A stretch of DNA of 64,000 nucleotides from Nemertoderma westbladi. Its lineage: Eukaryota > Xenacoelomorpha > Nemertodermatida > Nemertodermatidae. The position numbers and the translations under genes were made by a program. The notes under the pieces are model-generated. The model was not told the DNA's origin. It saw only the letters and a list, made by a program, of their open reading frames with translations, and did no database searches. The stretch lies in contig JAUCBJ010006576.1 in assembly GCA_032718475.1 (NCBI GenBank), positions 26,349 through 90,348 on the forward strand, read 5' to 3'. Positions 1 through 10,605 of the stretch are shown here, piece by piece. Every line of letters starts with the position of its first letter. Position 1 is the first letter of the stretch.

Positions 1-266
1 TGTAGTCACATATTTATAATATGATACGGACATTAAGGAAAGAGAAAAATAATTATTTTCTCGCCGTCGCACTAAATATATATTATAAGTAATTACGTAC
101 GTAATAAACACTAATATATTGCACTAATCTACTAAATAATCACTAAAATAACATTCTACTAAATAAAATTGAATAAAAACGATTATAATAAAGTACATAA
201 TAAAGTTCGCATATAAAAATATAATAATAGATAAAACAATATAGTCATACACCCACTCCAGACGTA

Positions 267-3200
267 TCACGTTAGGGAGTCCCTAGATGTTTGAGGAATT
301 AGGGAGGTGGTCGTGGGAAGAGTGTCTTGCCTTCCATAGTTTCCAGAGAGTTCTCTGTCTCTTTCCAGTAAACATAAACGACCAACTGGGCGATTGAGTT
401 GTTGCGTCTCAAAGATGATGCCTGGCTTCTTGAAGTTACGCCGCATGACGATGAGTTCTACCGAGCGTACTAAACCATCATCTGAGATGTGTGTCTCGAT
501 GATCCGACCTGTCTGCCACCGTTTACGTGGGAGGTCTGGATCTACAATAAGCACCATATCTCCGGCGCTGACGTTTTCTTGCTGCGCAAACCACTTAGTT
601 CGAAGTTGTAGCGTGGGCAGATAATGTTTCTCGAAATGGTCAGCGAAACGACGGGATAGCAACTGCATAAGTTGCCAAGTTCGACGGCAGTATTCGTCTC
701 CGTCGGCAATCTCCGATCGTGGGAGCATGGCTACAGGTTTCTTCAGTAGGAAGTGCGCGGGTGTTAGCGCTTCCAGGGAATCGGGACTCGATGAGACTGG
801 CATAAGCGGTCTCTCGTTGAGATAGGCAGCGATTTCCTCCATTAACGTCCGCAAAAGTTCGTCGGTGAGATACGCGCGGCATGGTACTATAAAGTGAAAT
901 GCGGTTTTGACACTTCGAATTAATCTCTCCCAACTTCCTCCCCACCAAGGGGCGTCGGCAGCGTTGAAGGTCCAGCTAGACGCTGTTATCCTTAGCTGGT
1001 CGTCCACCTGTCTTTGGTTCCAGTCCTTCACGTAAGCCTGTATCTCGTTGTTGGCACCTATGAAGTTCGTTCCTTTATCCGATCTCATGGTATTACTCGT
1101 CCCGAAGCAAGCGATCTGTCGTCGTAAACTTAAGACGAAGCTGTTGGTAGATAGATCGTTCACCATATCGAGATGGATGGCTCTACAAGTCATGCACACG
1201 AAGATGACACACCATCTCTTGACTATAGTCCTCGCACGATATACTTCAATAGGGCCAAATAAATCTACACCAGTATTAGTAAAAGGTGGTTCATAGAAGC
1301 TTACTCGTTCCCTAGGTAATTCTGCCTCTCGCTGTGTTAAAGGCCTACTGAATGCTTTCCTACAGGGTATGCAGTTCCTAAGAACTTGGTTCAGAGCTCT
1401 ACAGGGTTTATCAAAATAATAGCGAGTTCGAATTTCGCTAAGAATTCGTTCTCTACCAGCATGATAAAGTTTACCGTGAACGTCTACAATCATCTTGATT
1501 TGTACTTCAAGATTTCTAATAAGTATGGGGAATTTGGTGTCAAAGGATAAGGGCGCGTTGGTGAGTCTTCCTCCAACACGTATTAACCCATCTATCATTG
1601 TGCTCGAGAATCGATCCCTTAAGCGCATCTGTGGATTTCTCAACAACAGGAAGTACTTTTCGGAATCCTCATAGCATTGCAGGAGTCTCAGTATCTGCTT
1701 ATTTGTTTCTTCATACTCCTGGTGACTAATTTTCTCCTTTAGAAAACGATCAGATATCTTATATTTGGGTAAATTCTTAATAACATGAACTTGTGCAGAT
1801 GTCAATGGAGCGTGATCACTAGTGGTCTTCGTCCTGGAGTAGTGATGATGAAAACATCGTCTTAAATATGTGACGGCTTTACAGAGCCGATTCCAGGAAC
1901 TGTAATGATGCATTGCTCTCTGCAGCATGGGTGAGATTCCTTGCGAGACGTCTGGTATTCCAGATTTCCAATCTCTATCTCTAATTTCCACAACAGACTT
2001 ATTTGTGTTGAGGGATTGTGGATCCGAAGCATCATTCCCGGAAGTATGTAATACAGATAGATCGATAGTCGGTTTAAATAACTTCGATTTACTCGCCCGG
2101 GTTTTAGGTTTGACTGTCTCCGCTCCCTTGGCTTGTCTAATCTCTGCCGTAGTAAGGTGAGGAGGCCATTCATCCTCTTCCTTGCTCAGGAAGTCTGGTC
2201 CACCCAACCAATCTGGAGTATCTATCAGTTCCTGTGGAGTTGCTCCCCTGGAGGCGATATCGGCTGGATTAATCGTACCAGGGCAATGTCTCCATTGATC
2301 TATCTTTGTGCGACTAAGAATAATAGCTACTCGGTTAGTAACAAAAACGCTAAACTGACAGACTTCATTGGTGAGATACTCCAACACGAGTAAAGCGTCG
2401 GTCCAATAAACCGTTTTCTCCAGTGGATAGTCGATTTGTTCCGTTACGTTCCGGCCGATGGCTGTAGCGTATAAAGCCGCCTTTAACTCCGCTCGAGGAA
2501 CCTTTAACTTGTTGTTAATCAATGCCTTAGAGGTAACCAAGGCGACCTTGATTCCATCCGGAGTTTCGACTCGCAGATATGCTACTATACCTATTCCCAT
2601 GTCGCTGGCGTCTCCAAACACATGGAGTTGATAGGAATACGTAGGAAGAACATGACCAAAATATGCACGGGAAATTATAAAGTTCTCGATGGCAGGTAGA
2701 GAATCTTCCCATTTCATCCATTTCTTTAACAATTCCCCTTTAAGCGGATCGTCCCATGAGTGGTTTTCAAGCCACATTTGTTGTACTAAACTCCGAGCAA
2801 TCAATATAACTGGGCTAATAAATCCCAATGGGTCGAAATAAGTGCTCAGGATACTTAAACAAATCCGTTTGGTCCGAACTGGATTATCTCGCTGTTTTAA
2901 CTGAAAAAACAGGATGTCTCTTTCAGTGTCCCACTTCAAGCCTAGCGTCTTGGTTTCAGGAAGATCGTCCTTTATTAAGTCTAGGTCTTTCGCTCCGCGA
3001 TCTTCTACCGGTATGGCTTCCAGAAACTCACGGGAGTTGCTAGTGAATTTCGTCAGTCGAAATCCACCTCTTTTCAAACACTCTACCGTTCCTTTCGCGA
3101 CAGCTATGGCTTCTTCTACTGATGGAAGGGACCTTAAATTGTCATCCATGTATATATTGCGTTTTATGTTGTCTATCACTTCTTTGGAGAAGGAGTCTCG

Positions 3201-6200
3201 GTTGTCATTCGCTGTGGTTCGCACCACGGAGCAGGCGTTGGAAGGGCTTGATATGATCCCAAAAGCCTGGATGGTCATCCAGTACTCTACCGGTTTCTGG
3301 TTGAGGTCTCCTTCAGGCCACCACAGAAATCTCAGGCTATCTCTATCTCTATCCAGCGCCTTGACTTGTAAGAACATTCCTTCTATATCAGAGGCGAACG
3401 CGATGGAATATTGTCTTAATCTTAATAGTATTCCCAACAAAGATTGGAGTAAGTTGGGTCCTGGTAACAACTCGGAATTGAGGGATTGGCCCATATATAG
3501 AGCAGAGCCATCAAATACGACTCGTACTTCATGGGGTTTACCGGGTTTGGGAACGTAATGATGTGTTAAGTAATACGTTCTCTCAGTCACTGGTGTTCCT
3601 TCCGGTACTCTCTCCGCGTATCCCTTTGTTATAAATTTCTTCAGCTGAGTTTGGTACATTTCTTTCGCTGAAGCATTAGCTTTAAGGCGTCGATATAATT
3701 GAGCGATTCTTTTCTCTGCCAAGGGTCTGTTATTTATAAATCTAGGTTCTCGTTTTCGAAATGGTAGGCCGATTTCATACCTACCTTGGTCCTTTAAAAA
3801 ACGTGTAGTTGTTTCCTGGATTTGCTTGGCTCTTTCTTCTTCTATCGATAGAGCCTTATCATATGAATTGAGCTCTACCAGTTCCTGAGTAAAGAATCGT
3901 ACAGCTAGTTTGTCCCGAGTTCTAGCGTTGTAGCGCTCTATCTCATCGTTTAGTTCGTCATTGTAAGCGATGGGTTCCGATGGGTGAATCAGTTGACATA
4001 GGTTCACCTGACTTTTCCAAGTTTGGTTTTCTGTAAGTAGGTCGATTGTGTTCTCTTCATCGAAGAGTTGGTAGATGTCGTCATTATCTGAGGAGTATGG
4101 TGTTCCCTCAGTTAGTTCGTCCACCTCACTGCTCTCCACTTCCCAATCGTGTACTTGGTATGTTTGTTCTTGTGGCATTCTCTCTTCGAGAGTCCTGCGG
4201 GAAGGGCCAGTAAAGTACCAACCTACTCTAGTTCTTACTGCATAGGTTTGCAGTGGCTGTGGTTGAGCAGGCCGTTTCTCCAATGTTTCGAGCGCCTCAT
4301 GCGCGTTCTGGCCGATGAGTATTTGCACTCCAGGATAATCTGTCTGGAATCGAGGTATCTTAAGATGTTGGATGCTCTCATCCTCGTCCCAATTATAAAG
4401 GTCTGCTTGAGTAGTAGCGAAGTTCTTTATAGCCACCATTTTTACCGACCTTATACCTTGTGCTCCTAACTTATCCTGGGGGGTGGACAACACACCTACA
4501 TAGTAATCTGCCGTTAAGGTAGATTTCCAAACCTGCATAATTCCTGACATATTCAATTTAGTCCGGAATTTGGGTTGTCCAGCAAAGATATCTTCGGCTA
4601 GTTCTTGATCGATGAATGTTCCTGTGCTGCCAGAGTCAAGGAGGGCGTTCACTATGTAACTTTTGTTAAGACCGTGAACTCTTACCTGCACTACAGGAAA
4701 TTCTCTGATTCCTACGTTGGAAGTTGGAGCTTTCCAAGATGGTTGTTTGGCAAAAGTAGTTGGGGGAAACTCATTGTTGGTGTCCTTTTCATAAGTAAGT
4801 GCTCGATACACTGCGGTATTGATTAGATAACAGGATTCGTTGGCGTCGGAGAATTCGTCAGTATAGTATCCTTCCATCTCAGATTCTTGATCAGTATCGT
4901 TTACATCACTGAATTGGACATGTAGTTCGGGCTCACTTACCTGACTCTGTTTATCTCGTTCGAACTCACTGTGTAACAAGATGTGATGTTTCGCGCCACA
5001 CTTTGCACACTTTATGTCGGAGTAACAGGTTCGCCGTTGGTGTCCTGGTCTGAGGCAATTATAGCATAACCGCTTGTCCCACACGACTGCACGTCTGTCT
5101 ACAAGGGATTTCTTTAGAAATTCAGCACACGCACTCAAACGGTGGGTCCCGTCGCACAGCGCACAGTTAGGTTTTATGTTACTCACTTTACCTTGGGTAA
5201 CTTGATGCACTCTCGTTTTTTCTTCGGGTTTTCTTCGGTGCATTCTGTTAGGAGACTGAGGGGGGGTCTTGGCAACCTGCTCTCTCCTAACGTTGTTTCG
5301 AGCCTTATATTTACTTACATCTTTTGGAGTTTTGCTAACGTAGTAAGATCTCTCAGTGTCTTTCCCGCTGTCCTCTTCTTGAGAAGCTTGGCTTTCGCCG
5401 TCGTCAGTGTAACACACCGGTGTTACTCTTCTCCTAGAAGCGGGTTTCTCACTTACCTTATTTTCCGATGTTTTCTCTCTGGACTGCTTGATGAGTTGTA
5501 GTTTTACCTCACCATCTAAGAAGGACATGAGATCAGCCATGGTAGGACTTCGTCGTTGTTGTTCGTTCATGTACAACACTTTCTTGTCCCAGCGTGTACA
5601 TACTCCACCCTTTGGTAAAGTAGAGACTACGGCTCCAATAACCATTGAACTCTGATATTCATGAGACTTACCTAACCAGTCCAATTGTCTACAGATCTCC
5701 TGAATTTCATCGGAAAATTCTATAATCCCGCTACTAAGGAAGTGTCGGGGGGCTACTAATTTTGCATATAAATACTTAGCTATGTTATCCTTGTTACCAT
5801 ACCTGATGTTTAATGTATCCCATACTTGTCTTAATCCTTCTGGATGTCCAATAAACTTTAACGCCATTAACTTGGGAGGTCCTTCCAAGCACTTGATGAG
5901 GAACCTAAGTTTCTGTCCGTTAGATAGTACAGAGTTCTGTATGCTGTCTTTGTAATATTCGTTGAAAGGTAACCATTTCATCTCGTCTCCATTGAATTTG
6001 ACGATCTCTCCCACTTTGACCGCCTGGCGGGCTTCTGTTCTAGCCATCTGCCGCGTAAAGCTTTCTTGGGCCATCGTGTTATTTAATATCGAATTATCGG
6101 TATATAAATTTCTCGGATCAGTATCAGGTCTATAGGGAATATCATTAATAACAGGTCTATAATCACCCTTAATAGGGTTTGCTATAGGAGTTTCTACTTC

Positions 6201-8369
6201 ACTAGCAGTATAGATGCGTGTAGGCTCCACACCTTGCGCATGTAATACTTCAGACCTAACAGGTTGACACAATGTTACAGGGGGTATTGGTATGCCCTTT
6301 TGTATATTGACTAATTTGTCGCGTTCCAGTGCGATACTTTGCTGCACTTCTTGCAATTCTGCCCTACCTTCCCTTACTGTTCCCTTAAGCTGATGGACAG
6401 TCTCCTGCATCTGTCCGAGCAGGAGATTCATCCCCCGCCGTCCCTCCTCTACCCACTCGACCGCCGAAGCGGGAGTCGCCAACATTGAAGCGGGCTGACG
6501 CGGGACGACGGGAGACAAATCTTTGATTTCTCTCTCAGCTTCCAGGACAGGGATATTCTCATGGACTGTTCTACCGGGTACAGGTAGTGTAGTACTGTGT
6601 AAAGGGAATTTAGAGTGAAGCTCTGGAAGTACAGGGGTCTCTAACACAGAAGTGACTTTGGGAACGACAGGCCTAATTATTTCAGGCTCATCAACTATTG
6701 TAGGGAGTCTTTTGACCTGAACAGTTTGGTCTATGGGTTCCGTACTACCTAAGTCTGTGCTAGCTAGCTGTCTTTTAACAGCTGGGGGCAAATCAGGCAA
6801 TTTGTGACGGTGAGATGTTTTTCTACGCCTGCTTAGACGAGATCTATTTCCTCCGCCTTCAGGATCGGTGGTTTCGCTTTCCTCCGATGATGTGTATCCC
6901 TGGCGTTTGGGAGTAGATCGTCTCATCATCTGCATTTGCCTAGCAGTTAACTGTTTATTTATGTTGTCTTGCGTCTCTTGCAGATTTTCCAACTCCAGTT
7001 GGGTAGTCTGCTCAGACGCTCTCCGTTCTGCTTCTGCCACTGCCCTTTCCGCCTTTGCTTCTGCCGCCGCTGCCTTTCTTTTTGCTTCTGCTTCTGCTTC
7101 TGCCGCTGCTGCCCTTGCTGCTATTCTTTCTGCTTCTACTTCTACCGCCGCTGCTTTTCTTTCTGCTTCTGCTTCTGCCGTAGCCGCCGCCTTTTGTTCC
7201 TCTATCCGTCTTTTCTTTACCTTTTCTTCTTGGACTCTAGCGAGGCGGAGTTTTTCATCAAATTCTGCTTGGTTAGCAGCTAACATTTCAGCATCGATTG
7301 AATCTAACACACGCTGGGTTCCTTCACTATTGGGGGAAAGTCCAGACAGCCGTCTCCTCAACTCTTCGTCTCCTAGGAATCGCTGATAGTCGGACAGATA
7401 AATGTCGATGGCGTCTCTCGTTCGTGGTTTCTCTGAGGTCTCTTCGCCTTCCACTTGAGAAAGGGTGGCATCGGTTGGTTCTTCATAAGTTAGTCTCTCA
7501 GACAGCTGGGATTTCCACTGGTCCGTTTCTTGTACTTTGCGACCTACCCGCTGGAACCAAGTTTTGACAGCAACCTGCAGCGACGTGTCCTGTCTTCTTT
7601 TGGAAGTTTCCTCAAAAGCTGATAGGATTAGTCGAATGCGTAGGGTTCTTTCACGTACTTGATATAGCAGTTCTTCCTGCTCTTGAGGTCCTTGGGGTTG
7701 TCGAAACAGTTGTTCTTCTAATCTCTCTAAGGAGCCGAAGAATCCCTGCACATATCCTGCTGCCGACCTCTTCCAAACAGCTGGATCCATCGTATCTTTA
7801 GCCACTCCCATCCTGTGTATATCTTCCCAAGTAGCCTCGGACAGATCTAACGGGAGTCCGGGTCCGGGAAAGATCCATTGTGACTCGACAATAGACATCA
7901 ATTCTTCCCTGGCGTATCCCGCATAATCATCTTGGGTCGCTCGCTTATTTCTCGCCCAATCTGCTTGATGTTCCTCCACCGCAATCGATATAGTTGTTAG
8001 CACTGCGGCAGGAAGGTTGAGAAGGGGGTCCGAGTAGGCTTTAGCCGTCATCTGCACTCCGCGTTCGGGGGTCAGCTCTACAGTATCCGAACTACTGGAG
8101 CTATCGGATCGTTGGGAACAAGTTTCTTGACTAGGATGTTGCTGCTGTTGGACAGCTGCTTCCTGGTTCCGTTTGACTTGGGCCCGAGTGCCGATGATAG
8201 ACCTACGGTGTTGGATTAGCTTAGGGTCTGATACTACTACTGTAGGGATGACCTTTCTTTCAGTAGGAGGTGAGCTGAACTCCTTTCTTAATCGCTCCAC
8301 ACTCCTATCTGTGTCACAGATGGTTGTATCGATTAGACTGTCTGACAGGTTTTGCTGAGTGTCAGACAT
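267..8369 (-). CDS. BEL/Pao gag-pol polyprotein, intact, 2700 aa
   Basis: One uninterrupted reading frame encoding the structural and replication proteins of a BEL/Pao retrotransposon. Order by residue: an Ala/Glu-rich coiled coil (about 385-455, repeated AEAEAERKAAA); a DUF1759-type gag region (about 780-940); zinc knuckles including CYNCLRPGHQRRTC (about 1068-1131); an aspartic protease with LLDSGSTG (about 1243); reverse transcriptase (about 1590-1780) with catalytic YMDD near 1740; RNase H-like domain beginning HVFGDASD (about 1911-2003); integrase zinc-binding HHCC segment ending CIPC (about 2293-2338); integrase core with VDLFGP, SDKGTNF and WGGSWERL carrying the D,D,E residues (about 2363-2493); and a C-terminal DUF5641 segment (about 2570-2646). 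The ATG opening MSDTQQ matches the MSDTPH start of the giant element's gag. All catalytic motifs are present, so this copy may be recently active. Confidence 0.95.
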   Translation of the reverse strand: MSDTQQNLSDSLIDTTICDTDRSVERLRKEFSSPPTERKVIPTVVVSDPKLIQHRRSIIGTRAQVKRNQEAAVQQQQHPSQETCSQRSDSSSSSDTVELTPERGVQMTAKAYSDPLLNLPAAVLTTISIAVEEHQADWARNKRATQDDYAGYAREELMSIVESQWIFPGPGLPLDLSEATWEDIHRMGVAKDTMDPAVWKRSAAGYVQGFFGSLERLEEQLFRQPQGPQEQEELLYQVRERTLRIRLILSAFEETSKRRQDTSLQVAVKTWFQRVGRKVQETDQWKSQLSERLTYEEPTDATLSQVEGEETSEKPRTRDAIDIYLSDYQRFLGDEELRRRLSGLSPNSEGTQRVLDSIDAEMLAANQAEFDEKLRLARVQEEKVKKRRIEEQKAAATAEAEAERKAAAVEVEAERIAARAAAAEAEAEAKRKAAAAEAKAERAVAEAERRASEQTTQLELENLQETQDNINKQLTARQMQMMRRSTPKRQGYTSSEESETTDPEGGGNRSRLSRRRKTSHRHKLPDLPPAVKRQLASTDLGSTEPIDQTVQVKRLPTIVDEPEIIRPVVPKVTSVLETPVLPELHSKFPLHSTTLPVPGRTVHENIPVLEAEREIKDLSPVVPRQPASMLATPASAVEWVEEGRRGMNLLLGQMQETVHQLKGTVREGRAELQEVQQSIALERDKLVNIQKGIPIPPVTLCQPVRSEVLHAQGVEPTRIYTASEVETPIANPIKGDYRPVINDIPYRPDTDPRNLYTDNSILNNTMAQESFTRQMARTEARQAVKVGEIVKFNGDEMKWLPFNEYYKDSIQNSVLSNGQKLRFLIKCLEGPPKLMALKFIGHPEGLRQVWDTLNIRYGNKDNIAKYLYAKLVAPRHFLSSGIIEFSDEIQEICRQLDWLGKSHEYQSSMVIGAVVSTLPKGGVCTRWDKKVLYMNEQQRRSPTMADLMSFLDGEVKLQLIKQSREKTSENKVSEKPASRRRVTPVCYTDDGESQASQEEDSGKDTERSYYVSKTPKDVSKYKARNNVRREQVAKTPPQSPNRMHRRKPEEKTRVHQVTQGKVSNIKPNCALCDGTHRLSACAEFLKKSLVDRRAVVWDKRLCYNCLRPGHQRRTCYSDIKCAKCGAKHHILLHSEFERDKQSQVSEPELHVQFSDVNDTDQESEMEGYYTDEFSDANESCYLINTAVYRALTYEKDTNNEFPPTTFAKQPSWKAPTSNVGIREFPVVQVRVHGLNKSYIVNALLDSGSTGTFIDQELAEDIFAGQPKFRTKLNMSGIMQVWKSTLTADYYVGVLSTPQDKLGAQGIRSVKMVAIKNFATTQADLYNWDEDESIQHLKIPRFQTDYPGVQILIGQNAHEALETLEKRPAQPQPLQTYAVRTRVGWYFTGPSRRTLEERMPQEQTYQVHDWEVESSEVDELTEGTPYSSDNDDIYQLFDEENTIDLLTENQTWKSQVNLCQLIHPSEPIAYNDELNDEIERYNARTRDKLAVRFFTQELVELNSYDKALSIEEERAKQIQETTTRFLKDQGRYEIGLPFRKREPRFINNRPLAEKRIAQLYRRLKANASAKEMYQTQLKKFITKGYAERVPEGTPVTERTYYLTHHYVPKPGKPHEVRVVFDGSALYMGQSLNSELLPGPNLLQSLLGILLRLRQYSIAFASDIEGMFLQVKALDRDRDSLRFLWWPEGDLNQKPVEYWMTIQAFGIISSPSNACSVVRTTANDNRDSFSKEVIDNIKRNIYMDDNLRSLPSVEEAIAVAKGTVECLKRGGFRLTKFTSNSREFLEAIPVEDRGAKDLDLIKDDLPETKTLGLKWDTERDILFFQLKQRDNPVRTKRICLSILSTYFDPLGFISPVILIARSLVQQMWLENHSWDDPLKGELLKKWMKWEDSLPAIENFIISRAYFGHVLPTYSYQLHVFGDASDMGIGIVAYLRVETPDGIKVALVTSKALINNKLKVPRAELKAALYATAIGRNVTEQIDYPLEKTVYWTDALLVLEYLTNEVCQFSVFVTNRVAIILSRTKIDQWRHCPGTINPADIASRGATPQELIDTPDWLGGPDFLSKEEDEWPPHLTTAEIRQAKGAETVKPKTRASKSKLFKPTIDLSVLHTSGNDASDPQSLNTNKSVVEIRDRDWKSGIPDVSQGISPMLQRAMHHYSSWNRLCKAVTYLRRCFHHHYSRTKTTSDHAPLTSAQVHVIKNLPKYKISDRFLKEKISHQEYEETNKQILRLLQCYEDSEKYFLLLRNPQMRLRDRFSSTMIDGLIRVGGRLTNAPLSFDTKFPILIRNLEVQIKMIVDVHGKLYHAGRERILSEIRTRYYFDKPCRALNQVLRNCIPCRKAFSRPLTQREAELPRERVSFYEPPFTNTGVDLFGPIEVYRARTIVKRWCVIFVCMTCRAIHLDMVNDLSTNSFVLSLRRQIACFGTSNTMRSDKGTNFIGANNEIQAYVKDWNQRQVDDQLRITASSWTFNAADAPWWGGSWERLIRSVKTAFHFIVPCRAYLTDELLRTLMEEIAAYLNERPLMPVSSSPDSLEALTPAHFLLKKPVAMLPRSEIADGDEYCRRTWQLMQLLSRRFADHFEKHYLPTLQLRTKWFAQQENVSAGDMVLIVDPDLPRKRWQTGRIIETHISDDGLVRSVELIVMRRNFKKPGIIFETQQLNRPVGRLCLLERDRELSGNYGRQDTLPTTTSLIPQTSRDSLT

Positions 8370-8459
8370 GTTTAGCTATACAGTTGAATGCCTACTGCTA
8401 TAGTTACAGTTAAAGCAAGTCTAGTAATTCAGTATGACCGTTGGCCTAGTACCGGTAAT

Positions 8460-8720
8460 TTATTGCAGTATTAGAATACCGGTATGCGCTTATAATATAT
8501 ATATAAGTATTGTAAACTAGGTTTGTCACAGAGTACCGGTATATAATTTTAGCACAAATATATATAAATATATAATAGGCCTATCGTGAATACCGGTATG
8601 CAGCTTACACTTATAGTATATATAAGTATAATTATGAACTAGAATTAGTTACAGAATACCGGTATGATTTCAGCTCAAATTTATAGAAATAAATATAATA
8701 AGCCTATGGTAAATACCGGT
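8460..8720. repeat. Imperfect ~115-bp tandem repeat in BEL leader, ACCGGTAT-bearing
   Basis: AT-rich leader of element 1 with about two imperfect units of roughly 115 bp (starting near 8476 and 8590). Each carries the motif ACCGGTAT twice, along with runs of TATATA. No coding potential is seen. The stretch 8721-9660 is also noncoding leader in which I see nothing further. Confidence 0.6.
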
Positions 8721-9664
8721 ATGTCAATTAATTTAGAATAATTGAATTTCTGAATATTTTAGGGTTACTTGGTTACTTTAATTTACTTTATTACCGTTAT
8801 TTAAGCAGTAGTCCAACTGATATTGAGACCTAGTTGTTGTATGGCAGGCCTACTATTTATAAATCGTTTGAGTTGATTTATAATATATATATACCCGTTT
8901 AAAAAGGGTTTTGTCAATATTTGAAATAAATGTTATTATTTCTGGGGGAAGTCACTACACAGAAGCTGTGCGCTCTCAGTGAAGTGCTACCTATTTGACA
9001 CTAAAACAGATAATTCTAATTTACCTAAGTTACTTAATACTACAAATTACTTACGATACGGGTGAGATTAATTCTCTAATTAAACACAACAAAATATTAC
9101 GTACGAATTTTTAGGGTAATTTTACAGGAAGTCTACAAACCAGTCTAACAAAGGGTTAGAATTCTGGTTATTACAACGGACAGGGTACTACGGTATTTGA
9201 AAATAATAAGTAGTAGTAAATATATTGCACTGTCCAGATAGGAAAATACCACCGCCTGACGACCTATAACCGTATCACTATAGGTACTACGTTATGTATC
9301 ACGGAGTGTTCCTACCTAGAAGTTAATTACCGCAGACTACCAGATCCAGCGTGCCTATTAACCACTTTACAACACAAATATACTGCCCACACACTAATTA
9401 CTTTCGGAAAGCACTGTACACTAAACCCTAAATTAGGTACAAGTACTGGTACAACAAATAAGCAGTAGTTAAATATACTTGAACAGTTAAAAGAACCACG
9501 GCATCTGCTGGAGTGACCAGAGCACAAAGTCACCAGTCTTGTCCTACGCCAATCAGCCCGTGTAGTACCGGGGTTAATTTAACTATAACGGTATGTATAA
9601 CAAACACAATTACTGTAGGAATAAACTTGGGGACATGAATGTTGCGAATAATCGCATAAACTCT

Positions 9665-10240
9665 GAATAATAAATATTACGCTACCCGTACAGAATACTC
9701 AAACAAAATACAGACCAAACGCTGGCAGACTACCACCAAGCCTAAATAAACTACTGTATGTGCAGATTCCAAAACGGTTAGTTAGTATGCGTTCTAACAC
9801 GGTAGTACGACTTATTCTTTAAGAGGGGATTGACCTTACAGCTATGGCTGCCCCAACTTACTAACTGGCACTTTATCAGACAAACTCTACACAAGCAGCA
9901 ATCTCTTCAGACCTAATAATAGCTAGACAACAATCCAGCCTACAAAATATCTGAGTAATAACTATTACGGTACCTGAACAGACCACACAAACAAACACAA
10001 GCCAAAACGCTGGCAGAATACTGTCAAGCCTAAATAAACTACAGTATGTGCAGATTCCAAAATTGTTAGTTAGTATGCGTTCTAACACGGTAGTACGACT
10101 TATTCTTTAAGAGGGGATTGACCTTACAGCTATGGCTGCCCCAACTTACTAACTGGCACTCTATCGGACAAACTCTACACACGCCGCAATCTCTCCAAAC
10201 CCAACAACAATCTGACAACAGTCCGGCCTACAGTTATCTG
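9665..10240. repeat. Tandem duplication, two ~288-bp units, in BEL leader
   Basis: Two adjacent copies offset by exactly 288 bp (for example, the GTTAGTTAGTATGCG stretch at 9777 recurs at 10065). They differ by scattered substitutions. They lie in the 5' leader of element 1, between the LTR and the gag start. Short ORFs here on both strands overlap the repeat and are not credible genes. Confidence 0.8.
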
Positions 10241-10415
10241 AACAATCTGAGCAGACTTACACGTCTTCAGCTCAATATTAACTTACTAGGAAATAAAACT
10301 GACCGTAATAGACCTAAGTAAAATCCCAATAAAAACCAGGCGTCCCCGATTTAATATCGAGACCTACCGGTATACAATAATCAAAATCGAATAATACTAA
10401 TGTACTTATACTGGA

Positions 10416-10545
10416 AGTACCGGTTAGGACAGTTGGGCCTACGGACCTACAGAAGTACCGGTTCTGACAGTTGGACCTACGGACCTACAGCAGTACCGGT
10501 TCTGGCAGTTGGGCCTACTGACCTACAGAAGTACCGGTTCTGGTT
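10416..10545. repeat. 38-bp tandem repeat (about 3.4 copies)
   Basis: Units begin AGTACCGGTT at 10416, 10454, 10492 and 10530, each followed by a conserved (T/C)AGTTGGxCCTAC stretch. The array lies close to the inner edge of the 5' LTR, near the region expected to hold primer binding and packaging signals. No obvious TGG-type primer binding site abuts the LTR. Confidence 0.85.
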
Positions 10546-10605
10546 TACCGGTTGACCGGTACTTTCAACTTTATTGCTTACTGCAATAAAGTCAATGACT
10601 GTTAT

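Noticed and set aside
2914-3558. 214-codon plus-strand ORF, also at 60705-61349
   Set aside because: Antisense shadow of the BEL reverse transcriptase; conserved only because the pol copies are nearly identical.
6868-7386. 172-codon plus-strand ORF rich in Ala/Ser
   Set aside because: Antisense of the Ala/Glu-rich gag coiled coil.
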